From contig JAKFUG010000001.1 in NCBI GenBank assembly GCA_021732785.1, positions 121,055-185,054 on the forward strand: a DNA stretch of 64,000 nt. Direction: 5' to 3'. Shown one piece after another: positions 10,622-17,493 of the stretch (positions are counted from its first letter, which is position 1; the number at the start of each line of letters is the position of its first letter). The notes under the pieces were generated by a model. It was not told the DNA's origin. It worked only from the letters and a program-made list of their open reading frames with translations, and made no database searches. Source of the DNA: Planctomycetaceae bacterium (GTDB lineage: Bacteria > Planctomycetota > Planctomycetia > Planctomycetales > Planctomycetaceae). The translations under genes and the position numbers were made by a program.

Positions 10622-10825
10622 TCATTTGGCTGCTTTTTTGCTTGCCACCGCAACTTGCTTCAACAAGGAATCAAGGTCTTCTCGCTTGAAAAGGCGGTAG
10701 TCGTTCACCGGATGGCGAATGGCCACAACCTTGCCAGCGTTGACCCAATTGCGGAGCGTGTTTGGCGACACCCCCAAATACTCAGCGGCCTCGGAGATTC
10801 GGAGGTAATCCGACAGCTTGTCCAC
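10622..10825 (-). CDS. Excisionase/MerR-type helix-turn-helix protein
   Basis: Small DNA-binding protein, 67 aa. The sequence ISEAAEYLGVSPNTLRNWVNAGKV is a classic helix-turn-helix of the excisionase/BldC type, followed by the wing HPVNDYRLFKREDL. I chose GTG 10825 because GGGGAGG sits five bases upstream. A TTG at 10888 would give 88 aa. It lies 43 nt before pglW on the same strand, so it is probably the first gene of the BREX-2 operon and may regulate it. Described BREX regulators (BrxR) are larger WYL proteins, so this would be a different arrangement. The regulatory role is inferred from position only. Confidence 0.75.
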   Translation of the reverse strand: MDKLSDYLRISEAAEYLGVSPNTLRNWVNAGKVVAIRHPVNDYRLFKREDLDSLLKQVAVASKKAAK

Positions 10826-10991
10826 TTCGGCCTCCCCGATCCGTGCGACCCGGTTCAAAAACGAATCCGACTCTCCCAACCTTACCAACTTTTGTTATAC
10901 TTGCCAATGAGCCGAATGGCGAATTCGGGGCGAAAGACGATCCCCAAAGCTCAATCTTCGATCTGATCGGCAAGCCACAGGAGTCGAATCA
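10826..10991. promoter_or_regulatory. Divergent control region, BREX-2 operon / TIR gene
   Basis: Short intergenic stretch between the leftward HTH-pglWXY genes and the rightward TIR gene. On the minus strand TATAAC (10899-10894) is a plausible -10 box but no good -35 box is visible. The TIR gene has AGGAG about 8 nt before its ATG. Confidence 0.35.
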
Positions 10992-12050
10992 ATGGCCCGG
11001 ACCCGTGTGTTCATCAGTCATGCAGTGAAGGACAAGGCCCTTGTCGATGCCTTTTTTGATCTCCTTCAAACGGGCGCTGGCCTTACGCCGAATGAAACCT
11101 TCTGCTCATCACTGGAAGGAATGGGCATCCCTGCGGGCAAGAACTTCGTTGATTACATCAAGGAAAAAGTGCAGCACCCAGACCTCGTGCTGCTGATTCT
11201 TTCCCCAAACTATCTTGAAAGCCTTTTCTGCCAGTGCGAACTTGGAGCGGGTTGGGCTTTGTCGCACGACATGATTCCCATCGTCGTGCCACCGACCAAG
11301 TTCTCGGACTTGAAGGCTGTACTCACCGGAACCCACGGCTATCGAATCGATTCAGATACAGACCTCTCAGAACTAAGAGATCAAATCGTCAGTCTCTTGA
11401 AACTGTCCGCTCCAAAGACTGCTCGTTGGGATGCAAAGAAAAAGCAATTCCTTGAGGCAGTGCCGGGAATCCTCTCGAAGATTGAACCGCCCCAGCGAAT
11501 CGCCCTTAAAGATCATCAGGAACTTCAGGGACGTTACGACGAGGCCGTTGCCGAGATGAAGACATGTCTCGACGAGATTGACTCTTTGAAAACGCAGATC
11601 GAAAGGCTCAAGGAATGCAAGGATCGAGATGAGGTTAGCGAGGTCGAACGAGACTTTTCGGATGAATGGGAACAGTTCGAGACGCTCTGCGAGAACGCTT
11701 CTAAACTCGGCCAGCCCTTGCCTGCAATGGTGATCGAGGCGATCTATCATGAGTTGTCAGGGAAGGCCGGTGTACCCTACGGCCAACAGACGTGGGATGA
11801 AATCCGGGCCGCATCACAAGAAGATTATCTCCACGTTTCCGGTGACAATGCCGTGTCCGTAAACACTGAAGACCCGAAAATCAGTCGGTATATGGACGCC
11901 TTGAACGACGTTCAACGATTCCTCAACGGCTTGGATGAGGATGCTTCATTCAACGAGAAGTACAAAGAAGAATACGATCACCGCCCGGTCTTTACTTCAA
12001 GAAAACTCTGGGAGGAACATCTCGGCCTACTGTCGCACACAAAATGGTGA
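10992..12050 (+). CDS. TIR-domain protein
   Basis: The first about 135 residues form a TIR domain: VFISHAVKDK at 6-15, and the expected catalytic glutamate in CQCELGAGWA (E83). Bacterial TIR domains of this kind often hydrolyse NAD+ or make signalling cyclic nucleotides during anti-phage responses. Residues about 175-215 look like a coiled coil. The acidic C-terminal part (to residue 352) is not recognised and could be a sensor or oligomerisation module. ATG 10992 has AGGAG upstream. Its divergent position beside BREX-2 suggests a second, independent or back-up defence. I see no Thoeris ThsA or other NAD-effector partner within the window. Confidence 0.8.
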   Translation: MARTRVFISHAVKDKALVDAFFDLLQTGAGLTPNETFCSSLEGMGIPAGKNFVDYIKEKVQHPDLVLLILSPNYLESLFCQCELGAGWALSHDMIPIVVPPTKFSDLKAVLTGTHGYRIDSDTDLSELRDQIVSLLKLSAPKTARWDAKKKQFLEAVPGILSKIEPPQRIALKDHQELQGRYDEAVAEMKTCLDEIDSLKTQIERLKECKDRDEVSEVERDFSDEWEQFETLCENASKLGQPLPAMVIEAIYHELSGKAGVPYGQQTWDEIRAASQEDYLHVSGDNAVSVNTEDPKISRYMDALNDVQRFLNGLDEDASFNEKYKEEYDHRPVFTSRKLWEEHLGLLSHTKW

Positions 12051-12155
12051 ACCAGGACCGAATGACCAATCTCTGCCCGCACGGTTGACGCTAGGACACG
12101 AACCCCGTCACTCCCAACTGCGTCTTCCCATTGGGCATTTCCCCAGGGAGCAATC

Positions 12156-13022
12156 ATGACCAATCGACGAGAATTCCTTCAGACCACCGCCGCCATCGCC
12201 GGGTCGTTGATCCTCCCCAAAGCCGTCCTCGCCACGCCAGCGCTCAACTTCCACTTCATCCACGCCGACACCCTGAACTCCTGGCCCGTTGCTGATCCCG
12301 TTCAATGGTCCCTCGAACACGCTCACGAGCCGATCCTTGCTCGTGCCGCTGAGGGGCTGTCGAAGCTGACGGCGAACGATGCGGACAGGATCATCCGACT
12401 GGTCGTCCGTCGCTGTTCCTTGAACCTTCTTGAGCTTCAACCCGCAAGAGTTCTGGTCGATCATTGGGGATCGCACCGAGCCAATCTCAAACCCTTCTTC
12501 AAAGCTCATGGGCTGGCCCGCCCAGAGATCGAAGTTGTGCTGAAAGATCAAAAGCACGAAACCGTCATCACGCTGACCGGGGACTCGTTCCTATACGGCG
12601 TCCCAATCGCTTTTGATTTCGACTTGGAAATCTTCCAGAGCAAACGGGAGAGGCGATTCGTGAATGAGTCTGATGATGGGATGGCTGTTCCCGGTACGAG
12701 TTCCTTGTTTGCGTGGAATGGCTTGCCAGATGGTTCCATCCCGTGGGTGGCGCTCAAGAGTGCGTGGCGGCGTAGTGGTGGCGAGTCGTGCTTGAATTGC
12801 ACTGGTGAGACGTTGCTGGTGAACTTCGGATTACGACAGGTCGGCGTATTCAATCGGTCTGGTTTTGTTGAGCATGTCTGCGGGGCGTGCCGCAGGTCGT
12901 TCAGGGATGAGACGGTTGACGTGAAGGCGTGGATGGCGGTGAATCTGGACGAAGTGGTACGGCCTGATGCTGAAATGGTATGGGGTCGCCGAGTCGCCCG
13001 TACAACCAAAGGACACACATGA
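12156..13022 (+). CDS. Tat-signal protein of unknown function with two CxxC motifs
   Basis: Protein of 288 aa starting with a twin-arginine signal: NRREFLQ at 3-9, a hydrophobic stretch to about 20, and cleavage likely near ATPA (27). The rest is not recognised. Two CxxC pairs (C212/C215 and C242/C245) could bind zinc. ATG 12156 lies after GGGAGCAATC. The stop overlaps the start of the DinB gene (ATGA), so the two are probably co-translated. Export through Tat and metal binding are inferences from motifs alone. Confidence 0.65.
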   Translation: MTNRREFLQTTAAIAGSLILPKAVLATPALNFHFIHADTLNSWPVADPVQWSLEHAHEPILARAAEGLSKLTANDADRIIRLVVRRCSLNLLELQPARVLVDHWGSHRANLKPFFKAHGLARPEIEVVLKDQKHETVITLTGDSFLYGVPIAFDFDLEIFQSKRERRFVNESDDGMAVPGTSSLFAWNGLPDGSIPWVALKSAWRRSGGESCLNCTGETLLVNFGLRQVGVFNRSGFVEHVCGACRRSFRDETVDVKAWMAVNLDEVVRPDAEMVWGRRVARTTKGHT

Positions 13023-13573
13023 ACGCAGTCGATCTAGTCCAGCGCCTCCACCAGCACCGAGCTTGGGTGAACGGGAATCTGTTGACCACCGCCGCAAGCC
13101 TTTCCGACGAGCAGTTGCGGTCGCCGTTCCAGATCGGCCAAGGTTCGATCTGGAAGTCCCTGGTCCATCTCTATGCCGCCGAGTTCGTGTGGCTCGAAGC
13201 CCTACTCGGCAATGACGACCCACTCATTCAAGGCGACCTGCCCGGCAAGCTACCGGGGAACCAGCAAGGTGAAGGTGGAATCACGAACCTGGATGACCTT
13301 CGGCACAAGTGGATCGCCTTGGAACAACGATGGAGCGGCTATTTGGGTTCGCTGACGCCCGAATCCCTCGACGAACTCGTGTACAAGAAAAGCACGAGTT
13401 ACGGCCTTGGCAAGCGGTACGGAACCCGGCGAGCCGATGTCCTGCTTCACATCTGCACGCACGCTCAATACACGGTGGCCCAAGTTCTCAACATGCTGCG
13501 GCAAGCGGGTGCGGACAAGCTGCCAGAGACAATGCTGATTTCGCTGGCTCGCCAGGAAGCGGAGTTGTCATGA
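13019..13573 (+). CDS. DinB-family protein
   Basis: Four-helix DinB/YfiT-type protein, 184 aa, of the group whose members use a His triad to bind a divalent metal. Visible features are the N-terminal helix LVQRLHQHRAWVNG, the central helix SLVHLYAAEFVWLEALLG, and the C-terminal DVLLHICTHAQYTVAQVLNMLRQAG with its conserved H-x3-H pattern. It fits thiol transferase or detoxification enzymes, but the substrate is unknown. The start overlaps the upstream stop (ATGA), and the stop overlaps a remnant hydrolase start. A second DinB gene is present at 28089-28670. Confidence 0.85.
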   Translation: MNAVDLVQRLHQHRAWVNGNLLTTAASLSDEQLRSPFQIGQGSIWKSLVHLYAAEFVWLEALLGNDDPLIQGDLPGKLPGNQQGEGGITNLDDLRHKWIALEQRWSGYLGSLTPESLDELVYKKSTSYGLGKRYGTRRADVLLHICTHAQYTVAQVLNMLRQAGADKLPETMLISLARQEAELS

Positions 13574-13644
13574 CCACGATCCTATTCCTGCACGGCTGGC
13601 ATTCTGTTCCTGGCGGCGTAAAACCGGATGGAGCCTTCCGGTGA
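13570..13644 (+). pseudogene. 5' fragment of an alpha/beta hydrolase
   Basis: ATG overlaps the DinB stop. The first 19 codons give MTTILFLHGW followed by HSVPGGVKP, then five unrelated codons and TGA. The intact gene at 41188 begins the same way except Arg for His at residue 11, and diverges exactly after VKP. This is therefore the first 19 codons of a paralogue cut off by a deletion or insertion. The DNA of the two copies differs at many third positions, so this is not a recent copy. Confidence 0.75.
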
Positions 13645-14867
13645 GCATTTCGGGAAAGTTGACACGAGACGGCTGGCTGCTGTTTGCGACTCGATGTTCG
13701 AGGATGTTCGCCTACGGCCTGCTCTCGGTCGTGCTGGTGCTTTATCTGGTCGAAGTCGGTTTGAAGGAATGGGAGGTCGGGCTTCTCCTGAGTCTCACTC
13801 TGGCGGGCGACACGGCCATCTCTCTTTGGCTCACGACGACTGCGGATCGTCTGGGTCGTCGGCGCACGTTAATCCTTGGTGCAGTCCTGATGGTTTTGGC
13901 TGGGGTCGCCTTCGTCTCGACAAGCAGTTTTCTGTTGCTGGTGATCGCCGCCACGATTGGCGTCATCAGCCCCAGCGGAAACGAAATCGGGCCGTTCCTG
14001 TCTGTCGAGCAGGCTGCACTTTCCCACATCGTCACTGATGAACGGCGAACCGATGTGTTCGCTTGGTACAACCTCGTCGGTTCGTTTTCCACTGCCCTGG
14101 GCGCTTTGGCGGGCGGGCTAATTGCCGAAGCCTCACCGCATTTCGGTTTAACCGGAGCCGCTGCATTTCGTCCGGTCTTGTTGGCCTATGCAGGCATCGG
14201 CGTGGCATTGATCGGTGGGTTTTCGCTGTTGTCCTCTGCGATTGAAGCATCGAGAGATGAGTCTGTCCCGCATCCCAAAGCCGTGCTGGGACTCCACGAA
14301 TCCCGGAGAACGGTGTTCAAGCTGTCGCTTCTATTCGCTCTGGATGCGTTTGGCGGCGGCTTCGTCATCCAGAGCATCATTGCCTACTGGTTCCACGTTC
14401 GATTCCAACTCGACCCGGCGATGATCGGCACAATCTTTCTGTTCGCCAACCTTTTGGCCGGAGTCTCGGCCCTGGCCGCTGGTTGGCTCGCTCGACGCAT
14501 CGGGCTGATAAATACGATGATCTTCACGCATCTGCCGTCGAATGTGCTGCTGATCCTCGTCCCGCTGATGCCGGACGTGTATTGGGCCATCGGCCTTCTG
14601 CTGTTGCGATTCAGCATATCGCAGATGGATGTGCCGACCCGCCAAGCCTACACGATGGCTGTCGTGCGTCCCGACGAACGATCCGCAGCGGCAGGTGTAA
14701 CCGCAGTTGCACGGTCGGTGGGTGCTTCAATCTCGCCAATGTTGGCGACCGTCCTTGTCGGCAGCGTTGGATTGATGAGCGTGCCGTTCTTCCTGGCGGG
14801 TGGCCTCAAGATCGTTTACGACCTGCTGCTATATCGTGCGTTTGCGAACAATGAAGACCGTAATTAG
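13641..14867 (+). CDS. MFS transporter
   Basis: Major facilitator superfamily permease, 408 aa, inner membrane, with about 12 hydrophobic segments. The loop between segments 2 and 3 carries TADRLGRRRTL, matching the MFS signature. GTG 13641 follows GGAG and overlaps the stop of the hydrolase fragment (GTGA), so it may be translationally coupled to what is left upstream. The substrate cannot be told from sequence; the family includes drug, sugar and ion exporters. A small membrane protein follows 15 nt later. Confidence 0.88.
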   Translation: MSISGKLTRDGWLLFATRCSRMFAYGLLSVVLVLYLVEVGLKEWEVGLLLSLTLAGDTAISLWLTTTADRLGRRRTLILGAVLMVLAGVAFVSTSSFLLLVIAATIGVISPSGNEIGPFLSVEQAALSHIVTDERRTDVFAWYNLVGSFSTALGALAGGLIAEASPHFGLTGAAAFRPVLLAYAGIGVALIGGFSLLSSAIEASRDESVPHPKAVLGLHESRRTVFKLSLLFALDAFGGGFVIQSIIAYWFHVRFQLDPAMIGTIFLFANLLAGVSALAAGWLARRIGLINTMIFTHLPSNVLLILVPLMPDVYWAIGLLLLRFSISQMDVPTRQAYTMAVVRPDERSAAAGVTAVARSVGASISPMLATVLVGSVGLMSVPFFLAGGLKIVYDLLLYRAFANNEDRN

Positions 14868-14882
14868 TGAAAGAGAATTGCC

Positions 14883-15224
14883 ATGCTGATGTTTCTCGTG
14901 CGGACTGTCATTGCCGCATTGATTATCGGCGTTGTGTCCGAAATAGCCCATCGGACGCCCAGGTTGGGTGCCGTTCTGTTGACGCTGCCCGTGGTGAGCA
15001 TCATCGCCATCTTGATGACGTGGATTCGAGATCACGACCTCAAGAATCTTTCCCAACTCTCCCGTGAGACGTTGATCCTGGTCCCTTTGGGCCTGCCTTT
15101 CTTCATCCCGCTGGCATTCGCAGATCGGTTGGGGTTGAACTTCTGGTCGGCTTTGGGTGCAGGTGTGATTCTTGCGACAATAACCATCGGAGCATGGCTG
15201 ATGCTCGGTCCTTCTACTCAGTGA
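14883..15224 (+). CDS. Small integral membrane protein (DUF3147-like)
   Basis: Membrane protein of 113 aa with about four hydrophobic segments (residues 4-20, 28-48, 66-82 and 88-107) and a short charged loop RDHDLKN between the second and third. Size and layout recall DUF3147 proteins, but that match is not certain. It directly follows the MFS gene on the same strand and is probably in the same operon. Confidence 0.7.
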   Translation: MLMFLVRTVIAALIIGVVSEIAHRTPRLGAVLLTLPVVSIIAILMTWIRDHDLKNLSQLSRETLILVPLGLPFFIPLAFADRLGLNFWSALGAGVILATITIGAWLMLGPSTQ

Positions 15225-15338
15225 GAATGGACAATCCGTTGCTTCCTCATTCAAGACGGCGGCGGCAGCGCCCCGTGTGCGAGGTCAAATCGGGTGCGGA
15301 ATCGACATTTCCCTCCAACGATTCGGACCCCTGCTGCG

Positions 15339-15344
15339 TATAAT
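15339..15344 (+). promoter_or_regulatory. -10 box immediately before the Cys-rich gene
   Basis: A perfect TATAAT lies only 5 nt before the ATG at 15350. Transcription would start at or next to the start codon, giving a leaderless or nearly leaderless mRNA. No convincing -35 box is present at the normal spacing. Confidence 0.45.
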
Positions 15345-15349
15345 CCAAT

Positions 15350-15733
15350 ATGCACACTTTCCTTCACCAACTGCTTGTCGTTGTCACGAGCTTGACCTTG
15401 GCTCTCCCGCCAGGGTCGTGCGGTGCTTTCGTGCAGCACGACGGGGCAGATTCAGCCCCGGTGAAGGCGTCGTGTTGCCATGAGACGGCTTCCAAGGCCC
15501 CATGCGAGTCTGGGCATTCTCCGGCCAAACCAAGTGTAAAGTGCTGCTGCGGGCGTGATACAGCATTGCCTGAAAAGTCGCTCCAACCGACCGGCAGTCA
15601 TGATTTGGCTCTGGCCCCTGTTGCTGTGTATGTCTCGCTAAATGTCGGCTCTCTTCAAGGTGGGTCTGCGGCGGTGAATCCCGCCCATTCTGGCCCCCGC
15701 CTGCAAATTCTCCTGTGTGTGTGGCGTTGTTGA
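15350..15733 (+). CDS. Small Cys-rich exported protein
   Basis: Protein of 127 aa with a Sec-type signal (MHTFLHQLLVVVTSLTLALP, 1-20). The mature part holds scattered cysteines and histidines, including CCHE and a VKCCCGRD cluster, then a Cys-poor tail with a final WRC. No catalytic motif is visible. Position at the head of the metal block with the Cys-Cys repeat protein, Csp and CopA suggests periplasmic metal handling, but this is an inference. Confidence 0.6.
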   Translation: MHTFLHQLLVVVTSLTLALPPGSCGAFVQHDGADSAPVKASCCHETASKAPCESGHSPAKPSVKCCCGRDTALPEKSLQPTGSHDLALAPVAVYVSLNVGSLQGGSAAVNPAHSGPRLQILLCVWRC

Positions 15734-15852
15734 TCGGCTGCGGCCCATCTCACGCTCATCAGTTGTCATTCGGCCTTTTGGCCTCGTCGCTGCGCTCAAC
15801 GTCTGCGCAGTGAACTCTGATACTTCACACGAAATTCACTGGAGATGCTTCC

Positions 15853-16416
15853 ATGTTTACGAAACTGTTTGCCGGTTCGTTCCTCGTCCTGGGCCTGCTG
15901 TTCACCGGAGCATTCGCCGCTGGCGAAAAGCCCAAGGACTGTTGTTCTGCCAACCTCGCCTGCTGCAAAGAAAAGAGTGCCTGCTGCGTGGCAGACGCCA
16001 AGCTCGGCTGTTGCGAGAGGGGCCAGAAGTGCTGCGCTGAGGACAAGGGCTGTTGTGCCGCCGTTCAAAAGTGCTGCTCGGAAGGTTTGCCCTGCTGCAA
16101 GGAAGCGAAGGAGTGCTGTGGTCCAACAAAAGCCGTTGTCACCAAGGCTGCTGGTTGCTGCTCTGTGAAGCTCGTTGCCAAGCAGACCAAGGCGACTGAC
16201 AACCCGGAAAGCTGCTGCACCAAAAAGCTCGCTTGCTGTGCGGACAAATCTGCCTGTTGCGTGGCCGATGCCAAGCTCGGCTGCTGTGACAAGGGCCTGA
16301 AGTGCTGCACTGACAACAAGGGCTGCTGCGCCGCCATTCAGAAGTGCTGCTCCGAGGGGGCCGACTGCTGCAAGGAAGCGAAAGCGTGCTGCGGTGTGAC
16401 GAGCAAGAAGTCGTAA
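15853..16416 (+). CDS. Exported Cys-Cys repeat protein, probable metal sponge
   Basis: Protein of 187 aa with a Sec signal (about 1-22, AFAAG). The mature part is almost wholly made of CC dipeptides spaced 5-7 residues apart: I count 19 CC pairs (38 Cys). It consists of two tandem copies of a nine-pair module of roughly 62 residues; both contain SACCVADAKLGCC and end in KEAK-x-CC. The copies are joined by a linker with one more pair (AGCCSVK). Lysine is the main other residue. No family is recognised. High thiol content, export and the Csp/CopA neighbours make a periplasmic copper or soft-metal sponge likely. Disulfide-based scaffolding is an alternative. A terminator follows. Confidence 0.85.
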   Translation: MFTKLFAGSFLVLGLLFTGAFAAGEKPKDCCSANLACCKEKSACCVADAKLGCCERGQKCCAEDKGCCAAVQKCCSEGLPCCKEAKECCGPTKAVVTKAAGCCSVKLVAKQTKATDNPESCCTKKLACCADKSACCVADAKLGCCDKGLKCCTDNKGCCAAIQKCCSEGADCCKEAKACCGVTSKKS

Positions 16417-16443
16417 CGACGCCTCACGCAGTTCGATGATTTA

Positions 16444-16485
16444 GACTCTCGGTGGAGTTTGCTTTCTGCCGAGAGTCATCGTTTT
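16444..16485 (+). terminator. Intrinsic terminator after the Cys-Cys gene
   Basis: GACTCTCGG at 16444-16452 pairs perfectly with CCGAGAGTC at 16469-16477, with a 16-nt loop, followed by ATCGTTTT. A 9-bp stem with a short U tract, 28 nt after the stop codon. Confidence 0.7.
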
Positions 16486-16661
16486 CAAGTCGCATTTGAC
16501 CATGCCGAAGCCGCACCAAATGTTCGTTTCTGTTTGCGGGAGATCGAAGTGTTCCGGCAAGGCGGTGTCCTTTCCCGGATGCGCTTGATAGAATTGCTGC
16601 TGAATCTTCGGACGATTAAATGAACAGCAGCCCGGCTCGTCCGGGTGGCTTGTCAGAGAAT

Positions 16662-16710
16662 AAGCCGACGTGTTCGACCCTCAAGGGGTACGCACACGTC
16701 GGCTTTTTTC
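16662..16710 (+). terminator. Strong hairpin plus T-tract upstream of the csp gene
   Basis: AAGCCGACGTG (16662-16672) pairs perfectly with CACGTCGGCTT (16695-16705) and runs into six T's. An inner ACCC/GGGGT helix is possible. It looks like a complete intrinsic terminator, yet it lies 91 nt before the csp start and 177 nt after the previous gene's own terminator. It therefore ends a short leader or small RNA rather than a coding gene. Confidence 0.7.
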
Positions 16711-16800
16711 GTTTTCAAGTGGCCCCAGCCTGTCGCTGGATGCGAGATTGCAATTCCTGTGACCTGCATCGAGAGGCGGTTTAAGCAATGGAGAGTTCCC

Positions 16801-17244
16801 ATGATGAATCGACTGTTCGGTGGAATCGGTGTGATGGCGATGGCTTTCACCCTAGCCGTCGTCGGCGTGAATGCGTTCGCCAATCAGGTCCAAGCGGCAG
16901 AAATGAAGGCCGATCCGAAGTTGCAGGAGTGTGCCAAAGCCTGCTCCGACTGTCAGCGTGCGTGCGACCTCTGTGCAACGCACTGTGCGCACCTGCTGGC
17001 CGATGGCAAGAAGGAACACTTGTCGTGCCTGATGCACTGTCGGGACTGTGCAACTTGCTGTGCCGCCTGTTCCCAAATCTGTGCGAGTGGCGGTCCGCTT
17101 TCCGCAGTGATGGCCGATTGCTGTGCGAAGTGTTGCGACCATTGTGCCAAGGCGTGCGAAGCGTTCCCTGATGATAAGCACATGAAGGCGTGTGCCGAGG
17201 AATGCCGCAAGTGCGAGAAGGTGTGCAAAGCGGTTGCGAAGTAG
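16801..17244 (+). CDS. Exported four-helix copper-storage (Csp/DUF326-like) protein
   Basis: Protein of 148 aa with a Sec signal (1-32, ending QVQAAEM). The mature part is rich in CxxC and CxxxC pairs typical of Csp proteins: CAKACSDCQRACDLCATHC, then CLMHCRDCATCCAACSQIC, CCAKCCDHCAKAC and CAEECRKCEKVC, one group per predicted helix. Csp1-type proteins bind many Cu(I) ions through Cys residues lining a four-helix bundle. ATG 16801 has GGAGA 5 nt upstream; the frame is open further upstream but without a better start. CopA follows 249 nt later. The terminator-like leader upstream hints at conditional expression. Confidence 0.88.
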   Translation: MMNRLFGGIGVMAMAFTLAVVGVNAFANQVQAAEMKADPKLQECAKACSDCQRACDLCATHCAHLLADGKKEHLSCLMHCRDCATCCAACSQICASGGPLSAVMADCCAKCCDHCAKACEAFPDDKHMKACAEECRKCEKVCKAVAK

Positions 17245-17493
17245 TTCCCCGTTCAGCGGAAAGTCCCGGCTATCGACACCACGTCCCGCTGTTGAAGTAG
17301 GGCGTGGTGTCATTTTGTGTTGTTGCCGAAGACAGGTGGGGCAGCGAGCGAACAGAGAACAATCATCATCGCCACGGCTCTCTCACACTTGGCTGTTAGA
17401 ATGACTTGCGTGGCTTCCTCGTTCGATTTGGGGCGAGTGGGACAGTTTCTTCAGCCTCATTCACAGGGGCAGCAGATGGAAAGGTGAATCAGC

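Noticed and set aside
10579..10653. Longer pglW start at 10653
   Set aside because: It overlaps the HTH gene and has no ribosome site; ATG 10578 has GGGGGAG at good spacing.
16065..16337. Gln-rich minus-strand frames opposite the Cys-Cys gene
   Set aside because: They are mirror images of the TGC/TGT repeats of the real gene, with no start or ribosome site.
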